A stretch of 64,000 nt of DNA, from NCBI RefSeq assembly GCF_000349325.1, contig NC_020504.1, positions 7,358,326 through 7,422,325 on the forward strand, written 5' to 3'. Below, piece by piece: positions 43,868 through 52,524 of this stretch. The DNA is from Streptomyces davaonensis JCM 4913. GTDB taxonomy: Bacteria; Actinomycetota; Actinomycetes; Streptomycetales; Streptomycetaceae. Within the stretch, counting starts at the first letter, position 1, and each line of letters opens with the position of its first letter. The notes under the pieces were generated by a model. It ran no database searches. It saw only the letters and a program-made list of their open reading frames with translations, and had not been told where the DNA came from. Both the position numbers and the translations under genes were made by a program.

Positions 43868-44512
43868 ATGGAGGCCATCCGACCGGTGAGCCGCACCCTG
43901 CTCAGGGACCGTGCCTACGCAGCCATCAGGGACGCCATCGTGGCCGGGGAGATCGAGCCCGGCGCGGTGGTGCGGGACGCCGAGCTGGCCGAGCGTCTCG
44001 GCCTGTCCCGGGCCCCGGTGCGCGAGGCCTTCTCGCGGCTCGTGGACGAGGGGCTGCTGGAGAGCAAGCCGCAGAGCTATACGCGCGTGACGCCGGTCGT
44101 CGCCGCCGATGTACGGGACGCCGCCGCGGTCGTCGGGGCGATGCACGAGCTGGTCACGAGGGTGGCCGTGGACAGGCTGCGGGCCTCGGACATCGAGACG
44201 ATGCGGGAGGCCAACGAGAGGTTCGCCGACGCGGTCGGGACCGGTGACGTCGATTCCGCCCTGCGCGCCGACGACGAGCTGCACGAAGTGCTGATCCGGG
44301 CGAGCCGCAACCGCGCGGCCGCCGCGACCGTTGCCCGCTACACCCCCCTCATCCGCCGCCTGGAGCGACGGCGCTTCGGCGAGGGCGGCGCCTGTCGTTC
44401 GCCCGGACTGCACGAGCGGCTGATCGAGGCGTGCGCGGCGGGCGACACGGAGGCGGCGGTGCGGGTCACGGCGGAGATCTGGCGGGGGCTGGAGGAGCTG
44501 GCCGCCGACTGA
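43868..44512 (+). CDS. GntR-family (FCD) regulator, likely of acdS
   Basis: A 214-residue regulator. The GntR winged HTH is at residues 10-75 (AYAAIRDAIVAGEIEPGAVVRDAELAERLGLSRAPVREAFSRL) and a helical FCD ligand domain follows with histidines in ADDELHEVLI and LHERLIEAC for metal or acid binding. It is 69 bases upstream of acdS on the same strand; a six-unit tandem repeat occupies that gap, a likely target. The ATG probably has no leader. Confidence 0.9.
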   Translation: MEAIRPVSRTLLRDRAYAAIRDAIVAGEIEPGAVVRDAELAERLGLSRAPVREAFSRLVDEGLLESKPQSYTRVTPVVAADVRDAAAVVGAMHELVTRVAVDRLRASDIETMREANERFADAVGTGDVDSALRADDELHEVLIRASRNRAAAATVARYTPLIRRLERRRFGEGGACRSPGLHERLIEACAAGDTEAAVRVTAEIWRGLEELAAD

Positions 44513-44570
44513 GCCGAACCGAGTCGTACGGAGTCGATCCGAGTCGTACCGAGTCGAACCGAGTTCATCC
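44511..44570 (+). repeat. Six 10-bp tandem repeats upstream of acdS
   Basis: Six units of exactly 10 bases with core GAG(T/C)CG: GAGCCGAACC, GAGTCGTACG, GAGTCGATCC, GAGTCGTACC, GAGTCGAACC, GAGTTCATCC. The first unit overlaps the GntR stop codon; the array ends 12 bases before the acdS start, just ahead of GGGAGGA. The 10-base period places each unit on one face of the helix. Confidence 0.9.
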
Positions 44571-44581
44571 GGGAGGACCGT

Positions 44582-45598
44582 ATGTCCCTTGCTTCCTTCG
44601 AGCGTTACCCACTGCTCTTCGGCCCGTCGCCGGTGCACCGACTCGAGCGCCTCACCGCACACCTCGGTGGCGCCTCGGTCTGGGCCAAGCGGGAGGACTG
44701 CAACTCCGGGATCGCGTACGGCGGGAACAAGACGCGCAAGCTGGAGTACCTGGTCGCCGACGCGCTCGCGCAGGGGTGCGACACGCTGGTGTCGATCGGC
44801 GGGGTGCAGTCCAACCACACCCGTCAGGTCGCCGCCGTCGCGGCCCGTGCCGGGCTCAAGTGCGTGCTGGTGCAGGAGAGTTGGGTGGACTGGCCGGACG
44901 CGGTCTACGACAAGGTCGGCAACATCCTGGTCAGCCGGCTCGCCGGAGCCGATGTCCGGCTGGTGCGGGCCGGGTTCGGGATCGGGTTCAAGGAGAGCTG
45001 GGAGCAGGCGCTCAGGGAGGTCGAGGAGAGCGACGGCAAGCCGTACGCCATTCCCGCGGGCGCCTCCGACCATCCCCTCGGCGGGCTGGGCTTCGCGGGC
45101 TGGGCCTATGAAGTCGCCAAACAGGAACGGGAATTGGGCGTCTTCTTCGATACGGTCGTCGTCTGCTCGGTGACCGGGTCGACGCAGGCCGGGATGGTCG
45201 CCGGGTTCCGCGCGCTGGAGGAGGCCGGGGGCCGTACGCGGCGCGTCATCGGGGTGGACGCCTCGGCCGCGCCCGCCCGGACCCGGGAGCAGATCGCGCG
45301 GATCGCGCACGGCACCGGGCGGCTGATCGGCGTACGTGCGGAGCTGACCGTGGCGGATGTCGAACTGGACGAGCGGTACCACGCGGGGACGTACGGGATA
45401 CCCGACGAGGCGACGCTGGCGGCGATGCGGCTCGCGGCGCGGACCGAGGGGATGGTCACGGACCCGGTGTACGAGGGGAAGTCGATGGCCGGGCTGATCG
45501 ACATGGTGACGCGCGGGGAGATCGGGCGGGATGCGACGGTGCTGTACGCGCATTTGGGCGGGCAGCCGGCGCTGAACGCGTACAGCGCGCTGTTCTGA
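44582..45598 (+). CDS. acdS: 1-aminocyclopropane-1-carboxylate deaminase
   Basis: PLP enzyme that splits the plant ethylene precursor ACC into 2-oxobutyrate and ammonia. The 338-residue protein keeps the PLP lysine in [11 protein letters not shown] (Lys50), [16 protein letters not shown], and the diagnostic Tyr-Glu pair in [11 protein letters not shown] with AHLGG after it, which separates true ACC deaminases from D-cysteine desulfhydrases. ATG 44582 follows GGGAGGA. It may allow use of ACC as nitrogen source or influence plant hosts. A GntR gene lies upstream. Confidence 0.93.
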   Translation: MSLASFERYPLLFGPSPVHRLERLTAHLGGASVWAKREDCNSGIAYGGNKTRKLEYLVADALAQGCDTLVSIGGVQSNHTRQVAAVAARAGLKCVLVQESWVDWPDAVYDKVGNILVSRLAGADVRLVRAGFGIGFKESWEQALREVEESDGKPYAIPAGASDHPLGGLGFAGWAYEVAKQERELGVFFDTVVVCSVTGSTQAGMVAGFRALEEAGGRTRRVIGVDASAAPARTREQIARIAHGTGRLIGVRAELTVADVELDERYHAGTYGIPDEATLAAMRLAARTEGMVTDPVYEGKSMAGLIDMVTRGEIGRDATVLYAHLGGQPALNAYSALF

Positions 45599-45619
45599 CC
45601 TCTGGGTGACCGACGGCTC

Positions 45620-45650
45620 GGGCGCCCCCTGATGGGGGTCGGGGGCGCCC
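45620..45650. terminator. Terminator between acdS and the TerD gene
   Basis: GGGCGCCCCC (45620-45629) and GGGGGCGCCC (45641-45650) form a perfect 10-base stem with an 11-base loop between two convergent genes, so it may serve both. Confidence 0.8.
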
Positions 45651-45670
45651 CGGAGCTTCTCGGCTAGTGG

Positions 45671-46882
45671 CTACAGCGCCTGGGCCGCGGGCTTCACCAT
45701 CCCTCGGACCGTGCGGGACTTCACGAAGTCGCCCATGGCCGTCATGTCCCACTCGCCGGAGAACTGGCGGATGAGCTTGGCCATCATCACGCCGGTCTGG
45801 GGTTCGGCGGAGGTCAGGTCGAAGCGGACCAGTTCCTCGCCGGTCAGTCCGTCGATCAGGCGGCAGTAGGCCTTGGCGACCTCGGTGAACTTCTGGCCCG
45901 AGAAGGAGTTCACGGTGAAGACCAGGCCGGTGACCTCCTGGGGGAGCCGGCCGAGATCCACGGTGATGACCTCGTCGTCGCCTCCGCCCTCGCCGGTGAG
46001 GTTGTCGCCGGAGTGGCGGATGGCGCCGTTCACGATCTGGAGCTTGCCGAAATAGCAGCTGTCGATGTGATTGCGCTGCGGGCCGTAGGCGATGACCGAG
46101 GCGTCCAGGTCGATGTCCTTGCCGCGGTACGCGGGCTCCCAGCCGAGGCCCATCTTGACCTGGGAGAGCAGGGGGCGGCCGCCCTTGATGAGGGAGACGG
46201 TCTGGTTCTTCTGGAGGCTGACCCTGCCCTTGTCGAGGTTGATCTTTCCGGCGCCGGGGGCGGCGGCCGGGGCGGGGGGTGCGGCCGGGGGCATCTGGGG
46301 GGCGGGCGGGGTGACGGGGGGTGCCATGGTGGGCTGGGGCGGGGCGACCGGGGCCGGTGTCGGCGTGGGTGCCGGTGTGGGTTCCTCGACCGAGACGCCG
46401 AAGTCGGTGGCGATGCCGGCGAGGCCGTTGGCGTAGCCCTGGCCGACGGCTCGGGCCTTCCAGGCGCCGTTGCGGAGGTAGATCTCCACGATGACCAGGG
46501 CGGTCTCGGTGCCGAGCTGCGGGGGTGTGAAGGTGGCCAGGGCGGAGTTGTCGTCGGCGTTGCGGATGGTGGCCGTCGGTTCGATGCCCTGGAAGGTCTG
46601 GCCGGCGGCGTCCGGGCTGGCGGTGACGACGATCTTCTCGATGCCGGGGGGCACGGCCGTGGTGTCGACCGTGATCGCGTCGGGGGCCGTGCCGCCGCCG
46701 GAGCGGTACGTCACGCCGGGGCCCGTGGGCTGGTTGTAGAAGATGAAGTCGTCGTCCGAGCGCACCTTGCCGTCGGCGGTGAGCAGCAGGCTCGATACGT
46801 CGAGCCGCACCGGGGCGGTGACGTCCACCGTCACGCGGGCGACGGGCAGAGGGATGTTCGAGCCGGGGGTCATAGCTGTCAT
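45671..46882 (-). CDS. Double TerD-domain protein (tellurium-resistance family)
   Basis: A 403-residue protein of two TerD-like halves. Residues 1-165 hold the first (SLLLTADGKVRSDDDFIFYN, VVIVEIYLRNGAWKARAVGQGYANGL) and residues 215-403 the second (VSLIKGGRPLLSQVKMGLGW, DDEVITVDLGRLP). They are joined by a linker of about 50 residues made almost only of proline, alanine, threonine and methionine. TerD domains bind calcium and act in stress and phage-related networks. Other ter genes are absent here, so the role is open. Confidence 0.9.
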   Translation of the reverse strand: MTAMTPGSNIPLPVARVTVDVTAPVRLDVSSLLLTADGKVRSDDDFIFYNQPTGPGVTYRSGGGTAPDAITVDTTAVPPGIEKIVVTASPDAAGQTFQGIEPTATIRNADDNSALATFTPPQLGTETALVIVEIYLRNGAWKARAVGQGYANGLAGIATDFGVSVEEPTPAPTPTPAPVAPPQPTMAPPVTPPAPQMPPAAPPAPAAAPGAGKINLDKGRVSLQKNQTVSLIKGGRPLLSQVKMGLGWEPAYRGKDIDLDASVIAYGPQRNHIDSCYFGKLQIVNGAIRHSGDNLTGEGGGDDEVITVDLGRLPQEVTGLVFTVNSFSGQKFTEVAKAYCRLIDGLTGEELVRFDLTSAEPQTGVMMAKLIRQFSGEWDMTAMGDFVKSRTVRGMVKPAAQAL

Positions 46883-46938
46883 GTCCCTCTGAACGACCGA
46901 GGTCGCTTTACCGTTCCCTTACCAGGGGCCCGATCGGG

Positions 46939-47160
46939 TCAACGGCGGTTGCGAGGGTGGTTCCGGGCGGTGCGCTCGTTGCCGTGCTTGTAGTTCCCGG
47001 TCCACCGAGCCATGACAAGCTGCGCGTCCCCACGGCTGACTTCCTCGACGAACTCCTGAGCCCGGGCCCCGCGCAGCGTCCCCGCGACCCGCCCCGCATG
47101 CGTAATCCGGACGGTCCCGTCCCCCAGCACCATGTACTCAAACCCACTCGGTCTCGACAT
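46939..47160 (-). CDS. Conserved small protein
   Basis: A 73-residue protein, MSRPSGFEYMVLGDGTVRITHAGRVAGTLRGARAQ (given in part) followed by a basic tail. The start ATG is at 47160 by the family-like MSRPSGFEY N-terminus. It resembles short actinobacterial proteins of unknown function. It lies between the TerD gene and a family A repeat. Confidence 0.7.
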   Translation of the reverse strand: MSRPSGFEYMVLGDGTVRITHAGRVAGTLRGARAQEFVEEVSRGDAQLVMARWTGNYKHGNERTARNHPRNRR

Positions 47161-47208
47161 GCCGGCGATCCTACGACCGCCCCTGACCAGCAATCGAACC
47201 CTTTTTCT

Positions 47209-47547
47209 CGCCCCCGCCGCCCCTACCCGTCCCATCCCCTGGGGGCTGCCGCCCCCAGCCCCCCGCTATCGGCCCTGAAGGGGCCTCGTCCTCAAACGCC
47301 GGACGGGCTGAGAGGGGGCGGGCGGGGGATGGGGACAGCTGCGGTCTTGCCCTCACACGCCGGACGGGTTGAGAGGAGCGGGGCTGCGCTGCCTTGGCCC
47401 TGAGTTCCGGGCGGGCTGGAAGTGCCGGGTGCGGCAATTCAGCCCCTCCGGCGTTTGAGGAGCGGGGGTCCAGGGGGCGGAGCCCCCTGGGCGGGGTGAA
47501 GGGGCTGCCGCCCCTTCAGGATGGGACGGGTAGGGGCGGCGGGGGCG
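47209..47547. repeat. Intergenic palindromic element, family A, copy 3 (expanded)
   Basis: The outer arms (47209-47237 and 47519-47547, 29 bases, perfect) and inner arms (47290-47303 and 47447-47460) match copy 2, but about 140 bases are inserted between the inner arms (47304-47446), containing partial repeats such as CACACGCCGGACGGG. The 398-base region 47161-47558 has no other content. It lies at the 3' end of the minus-strand dehydrogenase gene. Confidence 0.88.
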
Positions 47548-47558
47548 AGGAAGGGTTT

Positions 47559-48548
47559 TTACGGGACTACGACTATTTTGCGGCCCACTCCCGACGCGAA
47601 CTGGTTCAGGGCCTCGGGGTAGTGGGCCAGGGGGAGGCGGTCGCTGATGAAGATTTCGGGGTTCAGGGCGCCCGTTGCGAAGAGTTCCGCTGCTCGCTCG
47701 AAGCTGTGCAGGACTGCCATCGAGCCGGTGATGGTGATCTCTTGGTTGTAGATGCGGTAGGGGTCGATCTCGACGCGGGTCGAGTAGTCCGCTACGCCGA
47801 ATTGGAGGAACGTGCCTGCCTTGGAGACACGGTTCAGGCCGTCCTGGATTGCGGACGCGTTGCCCGTTGCGTCCACCACCACGTCCCAGCCCTGGGGACG
47901 GTCCAGTTCGTCCGCGTTCGTCGAGGAACCTGATACGCCCAACTCGCGTGCTGTTTCTAGGCGCGTCGCGTTTACGTCCACCACGTCCACACTTGCCGCA
48001 CCCGTTCGCTTCGCCAGCTCCAGCATCATCAAACCCATCGTTCCCGAGCCGTAGATCAGGACATGGGCGCCGAGGCGGGAGCGCAGGACGTCGTAACCGC
48101 GTACCGCGCAGGACAGGGGTTCCACCAACGCCGCGTCCTGGGTGCGGACGTGGTCCGGCAAACGGACGCAGTTCGCCACCGGGGCCACCGCATACTGCGC
48201 CGCGCCGCCCGCCGTCGTCACGCCGATCGCTGCCCAGCGCTCGCAGAGGTTGTTGTGGCCGGTGCGGCAGTAGCGGCATTCGTAGCAGTAGAGGGAGGGG
48301 TCCACCGCCACTCTGTCGCCGATCGAGAGCTCCGTCACCTCCCGGCCCACTTCCACCACCTCGCCCGCGAACTCGTGCCCCGGCACAATCGGCAGCTTCG
48401 GTGCGAACTCGCCCTGAAGGATGTGCAGATCCGTCCCGCAGAGGCCGCACGCCGCCACCTCCACCACGACCTCCCTCGGCCCCGGCGTCGGGTCGGGGAC
48501 CTCGGTGACCACGGCCCTGCCCACGGACTCGATGACGGCGGCCTTCAT
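47559..48548 (-). CDS. Zinc-dependent alcohol/polyol dehydrogenase
   Basis: A 329-residue MDR-family dehydrogenase. The catalytic zinc cysteine is in CGLCGTDLHI, GHEFAGEVVEVG follows, the structural zinc ligands lie in CYECRYCRTGHNNLC, and the Rossmann motif in LIYGSGTMGLMML. The family includes sorbitol and threonine dehydrogenases. It ends an operon with a sugar ABC transporter, so a sugar alcohol is the likely substrate. ATG 48548 overlaps the upstream permease stop. Confidence 0.92.
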   Translation of the reverse strand: MKAAVIESVGRAVVTEVPDPTPGPREVVVEVAACGLCGTDLHILQGEFAPKLPIVPGHEFAGEVVEVGREVTELSIGDRVAVDPSLYCYECRYCRTGHNNLCERWAAIGVTTAGGAAQYAVAPVANCVRLPDHVRTQDAALVEPLSCAVRGYDVLRSRLGAHVLIYGSGTMGLMMLELAKRTGAASVDVVDVNATRLETARELGVSGSSTNADELDRPQGWDVVVDATGNASAIQDGLNRVSKAGTFLQFGVADYSTRVEIDPYRIYNQEITITGSMAVLHSFERAAELFATGALNPEIFISDRLPLAHYPEALNQFASGVGRKIVVVP

Positions 48549-49369
48549 TTCACTGCTCCCAACGACAGGCCCTGGACCAGCTTGTCCTGGGCGGCGAACC
48601 CCGCGGCGAGCACCGGCAGGGAGATGACGAGCGACGCGGCGCACACCTTCGCCAGGAACAGGCCCTGGCTGGTGATGAAGCCGGTCAGGAAGACGGGGGC
48701 CGTTTCCGCCACGACTCCCGTCAGCACCCTCGCGAACAGCAGCTCGTTCCAGCTGAAGATGAAGCAGATCAGGGCCGTTGCCGCGATTCCGGGGAGGGCT
48801 ATCGGGGCCACCACCCGGGCGAGGATCGTGGGTAGCTTCGCGCCGTCCACCCGCGCCGCCTCGATCACCGCCACCGGCACCTCGGACAGGAACGACTGCA
48901 TCATCCAGACCGCGATCGGCAGGTTCATCGAGGTGTAGAGGATGACCAGCAGCCAGATGTTGTCCAGCATGTCCGTGTTCTTGGCGAAGAGGTAGATCGG
49001 GAGCAGGCCCGCTACCACCGGCAGCATCTTCGTCGACAGGAAGAAGAACAGGACGTCCGTCCACTTCTTCACCGGGCGGATCGAGAGGGCGTAGGCCGCG
49101 GGGAGGGCCAGGAGGAGGACCAGCAGCGTCGATGCCACCGACGCGACCGTCGAGTTGATCAGGGACGGCCACGGGCTCGCCCCGCCGCCGGTGCCGAAGA
49201 ACTCCCGGTAGCCGTCCAGCGTGAGTGCGGCACCGAAGGACGGCGGGTTGGTCGCCGCGTCCTCCTCCGAGTGGAAGGAGGTCAGGGCCATCCAGGCGAT
49301 GGGCAGGAAGAACAGGATTCCGACGAACCAGGCCAGCAGGCCGAGACCGTTGCGGCGTACGGCGTTCAT
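48545..49369 (-). CDS. Carbohydrate ABC transporter permease (MalG type)
   Basis: A 274-residue permease with six helices and the EAA loop VAVIEAARVDGAKLPTILARVV that contacts the ATPase. N-terminal helix LLAWFVGILFFLPIAWMALTSF. ATG 49369 overlaps the stop of the first permease. No ATPase gene is in the cluster; a shared MsiK-type ATPase elsewhere in the genome, usual in Streptomyces, probably powers it. Confidence 0.93.
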   Translation of the reverse strand: MNAVRRNGLGLLAWFVGILFFLPIAWMALTSFHSEEDAATNPPSFGAALTLDGYREFFGTGGGASPWPSLINSTVASVASTLLVLLLALPAAYALSIRPVKKWTDVLFFFLSTKMLPVVAGLLPIYLFAKNTDMLDNIWLLVILYTSMNLPIAVWMMQSFLSEVPVAVIEAARVDGAKLPTILARVVAPIALPGIAATALICFIFSWNELLFARVLTGVVAETAPVFLTGFITSQGLFLAKVCAASLVISLPVLAAGFAAQDKLVQGLSLGAVK

Positions 49370-50307
49370 GCGCGGGACACCTCCTCGCGGAACAGGGACG
49401 AGACGACCCGCAGCGCGAAGGTCGCGATGATGATCGAGCCGATGACGACCAGGACGCCGGCCGCCGAGGCGAGGCCGTTCTCATGGGCCTGGTAGAAGCT
49501 CTGGTAGACGGTGTAGGGGAGGTTCGCCGTGCCCAGTCCGCCCGAGGTGATCGTGAAGACCGCGTCGAAGTTCTGGACGATGTAGATCGAGCCCAGGAGG
49601 GCCCCGAGTTCCAGGTAGCGGCGCAGGTGCGGGAGCGTCAGGTGACGGAAGATCTGCCAGTCGCTCGCGCCGTCCACCCGGGCCGCCTCGATCTGTTGCT
49701 GGTCACGGCTCTGGAGGCCCGCCAGCAGGATCAGCATCATGAAGGGGGTCCACTGCCACACCAGGGCGGCTTCCACCGCGAGCAGCGGGGTGTTGGAGAT
49801 CCAGTCCGGCTGCGGTCCGCCCACGTAGTGCAACAGCCCGTTGAACAGGCCGTATTCGGGGTTGTACAGGACGTGCTTCCAGAGCAGGGCCGCCGCCACC
49901 GGGACCACCAGGAACGGGGCGATCAGCAGGGTGCGGACCACGCCCCGGCCCTTGAACTTCCGGTCCAGCAGCAGCGCCAGGGCCAGGCCCAGGACCAGGC
50001 TGGCCAGCACCACGGCGGCCGTGAGCAGGACCGTCGTCCACACCGAGCGGCGCAGATCGGCGTCGGTGAGGACCTCCGAGTAGTTCGACAGGCCCGTGAA
50101 GCTGCGGGCGTCGGGGTAGAGGGAGTTCCAGTCGAAGAAGGAAATCACCAGCGTGGCCACGAACGGCAGCTGGGTCACCGCGATCATGAAGATCAGGGCG
50201 GGCAGGAGCGGGGCGCGGGTCGCCCAGGCGCGCAGTCGGTCCGAGGGGGGACGCTTCTCCGCGCGTACGGAGGGTGCGGCGATCGGAGCGGTGGTCGTGG
50301 CGGTCAT
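49366..50307 (-). CDS. Carbohydrate ABC transporter permease (MalF type)
   Basis: A 313-residue permease with six helices and the EAA loop QQQIEAARVDGASDWQIFRHLTLPH. ATG 50307 overlaps the stop of the substrate-binding protein gene; the frame is open upstream but only antisense to that gene. It forms the transmembrane channel with the MalG-type permease. Confidence 0.93.
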   Translation of the reverse strand: MTATTTAPIAAPSVRAEKRPPSDRLRAWATRAPLLPALIFMIAVTQLPFVATLVISFFDWNSLYPDARSFTGLSNYSEVLTDADLRRSVWTTVLLTAAVVLASLVLGLALALLLDRKFKGRGVVRTLLIAPFLVVPVAAALLWKHVLYNPEYGLFNGLLHYVGGPQPDWISNTPLLAVEAALVWQWTPFMMLILLAGLQSRDQQQIEAARVDGASDWQIFRHLTLPHLRRYLELGALLGSIYIVQNFDAVFTITSGGLGTANLPYTVYQSFYQAHENGLASAAGVLVVIGSIIIATFALRVVSSLFREEVSRA

Positions 50308-51671
50308 CGTCCCTCGTACTCCTCGGAGATCTTCTCGGCGAGCGACTGCGACTTGCTCAGGGCCGACTCGACGGACTGCCGTCCGGCGATGGCCGCGCTG
50401 ATCTCCTGGGAGACCTTGGTACCGAGATCGGTGAACTCGGGGATGCCGACGAACTGGATGCCGGGCGCCGGACGCGGCTGCACCCCTGGGTCGTTCGGGC
50501 GGGCGCCCTCGATGGCCTCCTTGGTCATCTCCTGGAAGGCGGCGGCCTCCGCGCGGTAGTCGGGGTTGGCGTAAGTGGAGGCACGCTTGCCCGCCGGGAC
50601 GTCGGACCAGCCGACCTCGTCGCCGACCAACTGCTCGTACTGCTTGCTCGACGCCCAGGAGACGAACTGCCAGGCCTTGTCGGGGTTCCGGGAGGCCTCC
50701 TGGATGCCCCAGGCCCAGGTGTAGAGCCAGCCGGAGGACTCGGTCCGCTCGACCGGGGCGGGCGCGTAGCCGACCTTGCCCTTGACCGGGGAGTCGGCGG
50801 ACTCCAGGGAACCGGCGGCGGATGTGGCGTCGTACCACATGGCGACGTTGCCCTGGGTCATGTTGTTCAGGCACTCGGCGAAGCCGGCCTGGGCGGCGCC
50901 GGACTCGCCGTGCTCACGGACCAGGTCGACATAGAACTTCGTCGCCTTTTCCCATTCCGGGGAGTCGAGGCGGGCGTTCCAGTCCTTGTCGAACCAGGTG
51001 CCGCCGAAGGTGTTCACGACGGTGGTGAGCGGTGCCATGACCTCGCCCCAGCCGGGCAGTCCGCGCAGGCAGATGCCCTTCATGTCCGGCTCGGCCCCGT
51101 CGACCCGCGCGGCGAGGTCCGCCACCTGCTGCCAGGTGGGGTGCGCGGGCATCGTCAGGCCCTCCTTCTCGAAGATGTCCTTGCGGTACATCAGGAAGGA
51201 CGACTCGCCGTAGAAGGGCTGGCCGTAGAGCTTGCCGTCGTCGCCGGTCAGGGACTCGCGCATCGGGCCGAGGACGTCCTGCTCGTCGTAGGCCGGATCC
51301 TTCGCGACGTAGGAGTCCATCTCCTTCAGCCAGTCGTTGCGGGCGTAGATCGGTATCTCGTAGTTGGAGAGCGTGGCTACGTCGTACTGGCCGGCCTGGT
51401 TGGCGAAGTCCTGGCTGATCTTGTCGCGGACGTCGTTCTCGGGCAGGACCGTGAAGTTGACCTTGATGCCGGTCTCTTCGGTGAAGTGGGGAGCCAGTTT
51501 CTGGAGCTCCACCATCTGGGGGTTGTTGACCATGAGGACGTTGATCGAGTCGCCGCCCGATCCGGCCCCGCCCGCTCCGACCCAGCAGCCGGAGAGCAGC
51601 GGGGCGAGCAGCGTCCCTGCGGCGGCCGCGGCGAGCGTGGCTCGCGGCCTCCGTCGGCTCTGGGTTCGCAT
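50304..51671 (-). CDS. Sugar/polyol ABC transporter substrate-binding lipoprotein
   Basis: A 455-residue extracellular solute-binding protein. The signal has the lipobox LLSGC, so Cys29 is lipidated. The mature protein has INVLMVNNPQMVELQKL and YGQPFYGESSFLMYRKD, similar to sorbitol and mannitol binding proteins (SmoE-like). It is the first transport gene after the DeoR regulator and gives the cluster its specificity, probably a sugar alcohol given the dehydrogenase. Confidence 0.92.
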   Translation of the reverse strand: MRTQSRRRPRATLAAAAAGTLLAPLLSGCWVGAGGAGSGGDSINVLMVNNPQMVELQKLAPHFTEETGIKVNFTVLPENDVRDKISQDFANQAGQYDVATLSNYEIPIYARNDWLKEMDSYVAKDPAYDEQDVLGPMRESLTGDDGKLYGQPFYGESSFLMYRKDIFEKEGLTMPAHPTWQQVADLAARVDGAEPDMKGICLRGLPGWGEVMAPLTTVVNTFGGTWFDKDWNARLDSPEWEKATKFYVDLVREHGESGAAQAGFAECLNNMTQGNVAMWYDATSAAGSLESADSPVKGKVGYAPAPVERTESSGWLYTWAWGIQEASRNPDKAWQFVSWASSKQYEQLVGDEVGWSDVPAGKRASTYANPDYRAEAAAFQEMTKEAIEGARPNDPGVQPRPAPGIQFVGIPEFTDLGTKVSQEISAAIAGRQSVESALSKSQSLAEKISEEYEGR

Positions 51672-51756
51672 GGATCGCTCCTGGACGTATGGGGAGATAA
51701 GGGGTGCGAGCGGGTGTGGGTGTGCCCCGCGGGGACGTTCTCGTTCGTTTCGGGGG

Positions 51757-52524
51757 TCAGACTCGGATGATCTGCGGGCCCAGTAGGGAGTAGCGGTGCG
51801 CCTCCGCCGCCGGGAGCAACGTGCTCGTCACGATCGCCTCCAGCGCGCCGACCTCCGCGAACCGGCAGAAGCTGACGGCGCCGAACTTGGTGTGCACGCC
51901 CGCGAACACCGTGCGCCGGGAGGCGCGTACGGCCTGGGCCTTGACCTCGCTGACGGCGGGGTCGGGAGTGGTCAGTCCGTGCTCGCGGGAGATGCCGTTG
52001 GCGCCGATGAAGGCGAGGTCGATGACGAAGCCGGCCAGCATCTTCGTCGTCCAGTGGTCGACGGTGGCCAGCGTGCCGGCCCGGACCCGGCCGCCGAGCA
52101 GCAGTACGGAGATGTGTTCCGCCTCCGCCAGGGTGCCCGCGACCGGCAGGGACGCGGTGACGACGGTCAGCGGGCGGTCCCTGGGGAGCGCCTCGGCAAT
52201 GAGCTGGGGAGTGAAGCCTTCGTCCACGAAGACGGTCTCGGCGTCCCCGAGCAGCTCGGCCGCGGCGGCCGCGATCCTGCGCTTCTCGGGTACGTGGCTG
52301 GTGGCGCGGAAGGCCAGCGTGGTTTCGAAACCGGCGCTCTCCACGGGGTAGGCGCCGCCGTGGGTGCGGCGGACCAGGCCGTGGTCCTCCAGGGCGCGGA
52401 GGTCTCGGCGTACGGTCTCCTTGGCCACGCCCAGGTGGTCGGCCAGCGCGTTGACGTCGACGGAGCCGGTGGCGCGGGCCGCGCGGATGATCTCGCGTTG
52501 GCGTTCTTCCGCGGTCTTGTTCAT
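51757..52524 (-). CDS. DeoR/GlpR-family regulator
   Basis: A 255-residue regulator with the DeoR HTH at residues 5-60 (ERQREIIRAARATGSVDVNALADHLGVAKETVRRDLRALEDHGL) and a sugar-phosphate-binding domain with VFVDEGFTPQLIAEAL and LAFIGANGISREHGLTTPD. ATG 52524 has GGAAGGG about 11 bases upstream. It leads the transporter-dehydrogenase operon, and likely represses it until a phosphorylated sugar binds. Confidence 0.9.
   Translation of the reverse strand: MNKTAEERQREIIRAARATGSVDVNALADHLGVAKETVRRDLRALEDHGLVRRTHGGAYPVESAGFETTLAFRATSHVPEKRRIAAAAAELLGDAETVFVDEGFTPQLIAEALPRDRPLTVVTASLPVAGTLAEAEHISVLLLGGRVRAGTLATVDHWTTKMLAGFVIDLAFIGANGISREHGLTTPDPAVSEVKAQAVRASRRTVFAGVHTKFGAVSFCRFAEVGALEAIVTSTLLPAAEAHRYSLLGPQIIRV

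Noticed and set aside
47209..47547. CRISPR array or insertion sequence
   Set aside because: The element is a nested palindrome without spacers, ORF or target duplication.
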